DNA of 5,975 nucleotides from the NCBI GenBank assembly GCA_025927935.1, contig JAICKM010000447.1, positions 1 to 5,975 of the forward strand. The letters run 5' to 3'. How positions within the stretch are numbered: position 1 is the first letter of the stretch; each line of letters starts with the position of its first letter. Under the pieces are notes generated by a model. That model was not told the DNA's origin. It saw only the letters and a program-made list of their open reading frames with translations, and searched no databases. This document shows, one piece after another, positions 5,480-5,975 of the stretch. Source of the DNA: Chloroflexia bacterium (lineage in GTDB: Bacteria > Chloroflexota > Chloroflexia > QHBQ01 > JADMIH01). The position numbers were made by a program, and so were the translations under genes.

Positions 5480-5975
5480 TACTCGTGGGAATTCCGTATA
5501 GCACGCAGGCGGTGAAGCATGGCTTACATAATTTGAACGCGCCGATAGGCGTAGCTATCTATGATACGAACCGGCTGGCCGAGGACTTACAACCGGATCT
5601 GCCAACACTCGTCGAAGGCCGAACTGGAGCCATACCGTTGCACCGCGCTCTCGTTCGCCGTGAGCGGGTCGTAGAACACTAGTACGACTACGACCGCGTG
5701 CTGACCTACCTGCTCCAACATCAGGCGTGTACAACGACCTCTTGTGCTTGTACGGCAAGTGCGCCAACATAGTCGCCAGCGGGCCTTAACAGATGCAGAC
5801 ACCAGTGGCCTTGAAGATCGGCCGGATTTGCGGTTACGACCGCCTTTGCATAGCTATGGGCAGCAAACTGAATCTTAATTCTTACCGCAGATATAGCGCC
5901 CAGCGGCGCCTTGTGTTATACTAAGGCTGGTAAGCGGACTACCTTCCCCAAGCCCTCACCTCCGCACCACGGGGG
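5480..5975. other. Region without a supportable gene
   Basis: Beyond the ROK promoter there are only short frames on both strands (up to about 72 codons). None has a clear ribosome binding site, recognisable motif or credible boundary. One on the plus strand (5464-5682) begins inside the ROK promoter; two on the minus strand overlap each other between 5555 and 5802. Stops fall in all frames, which fits intergenic DNA or an eroded gene. A possible extended -10 element on the plus strand lies near the right edge. No tRNA-like cloverleaf, terminator or insertion-sequence end was seen. Confidence 0.5.
5914..5922 (+). promoter_or_regulatory. Possible extended -10 promoter element pointing right
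   Basis: TGTTATACT carries TG one base before TATACT, the extended -10 pattern, with five of six -10 matches. No convincing -35 lies 16-18 bases upstream. It could drive a rightward gene beyond the window, but nothing in view confirms this. Confidence 0.22.

Noticed and set aside
5464..5682. 72-codon plus-strand frame MNALSILVG and onward
   Set aside because: Starts within the ROK promoter, has no ribosome binding site and shows no recognised motif; not enough to call a gene.

Overview
The window comes from a GC-rich bacterial chromosome and holds one carbohydrate-uptake and regulation locus. All convincing genes lie on the minus strand, so the biological order runs from high to low coordinates: ROK-family regulator, small orphan frame, LacI-family regulator, sugar-binding lipoprotein, ABC permease 1, ABC permease 2 (cut by the left edge). 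The binding protein has a type II signal peptide (a lipoprotein anchored on the outer face of the cytoplasmic membrane) followed by a long Ala/Thr/Pro/Ser/Gly linker. That style is common in Chloroflexota and some Gram-positive bacteria. Chloroflexota is my guess for the host, but no marker gene is present to prove it.

Layout. 1-92: start of a second sugar ABC permease, overlapping the stop of the first as ATGA. 89-1006: MalF/UgpA-type permease. 1007-1104: spacer with a perfect 10-bp-stem hairpin. 1105-2556: family 1 solute-binding lipoprotein with a 36-bp tandem repeat in its linker. 2557-2847: long leader and control region with an operator-like element at 2703-2721. 2848-3879: LacI-family repressor. 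3880-4140: lacI control region with a near-consensus promoter and a second copy of the same operator; an unrecognised small frame runs through it. 4141-5406: ROK-family regulator. 5427-5479: near-consensus promoter and a 25-bp perfect palindrome, very probably the ROK autoregulatory operator. 5480-5975: no gene I can support.

How it works together (inference). The lipoprotein captures a sugar or oligosaccharide and passes it to a heterodimeric permease. No ATPase gene is visible; it may lie to the left or be a shared MsiK-type ATPase elsewhere. The LacI-type protein probably represses both itself and the transporter operon, because the same 19-bp element (17 of 19 bases identical) sits over its own promoter and upstream of the binding-protein gene. 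The ROK protein keeps its zinc site but has lost the kinase phosphate-binding motif, so it should be a sugar-responsive repressor; its only visible target is its own promoter. The sugar is not identifiable from this sequence.

The most useful new points are the two predicted operators with their promoters, the start-codon corrections they imply for both regulators, and the small frame with a good ribosome binding site between the two regulators. I see no CRISPR array, phage, insertion sequence, tRNA or rRNA.
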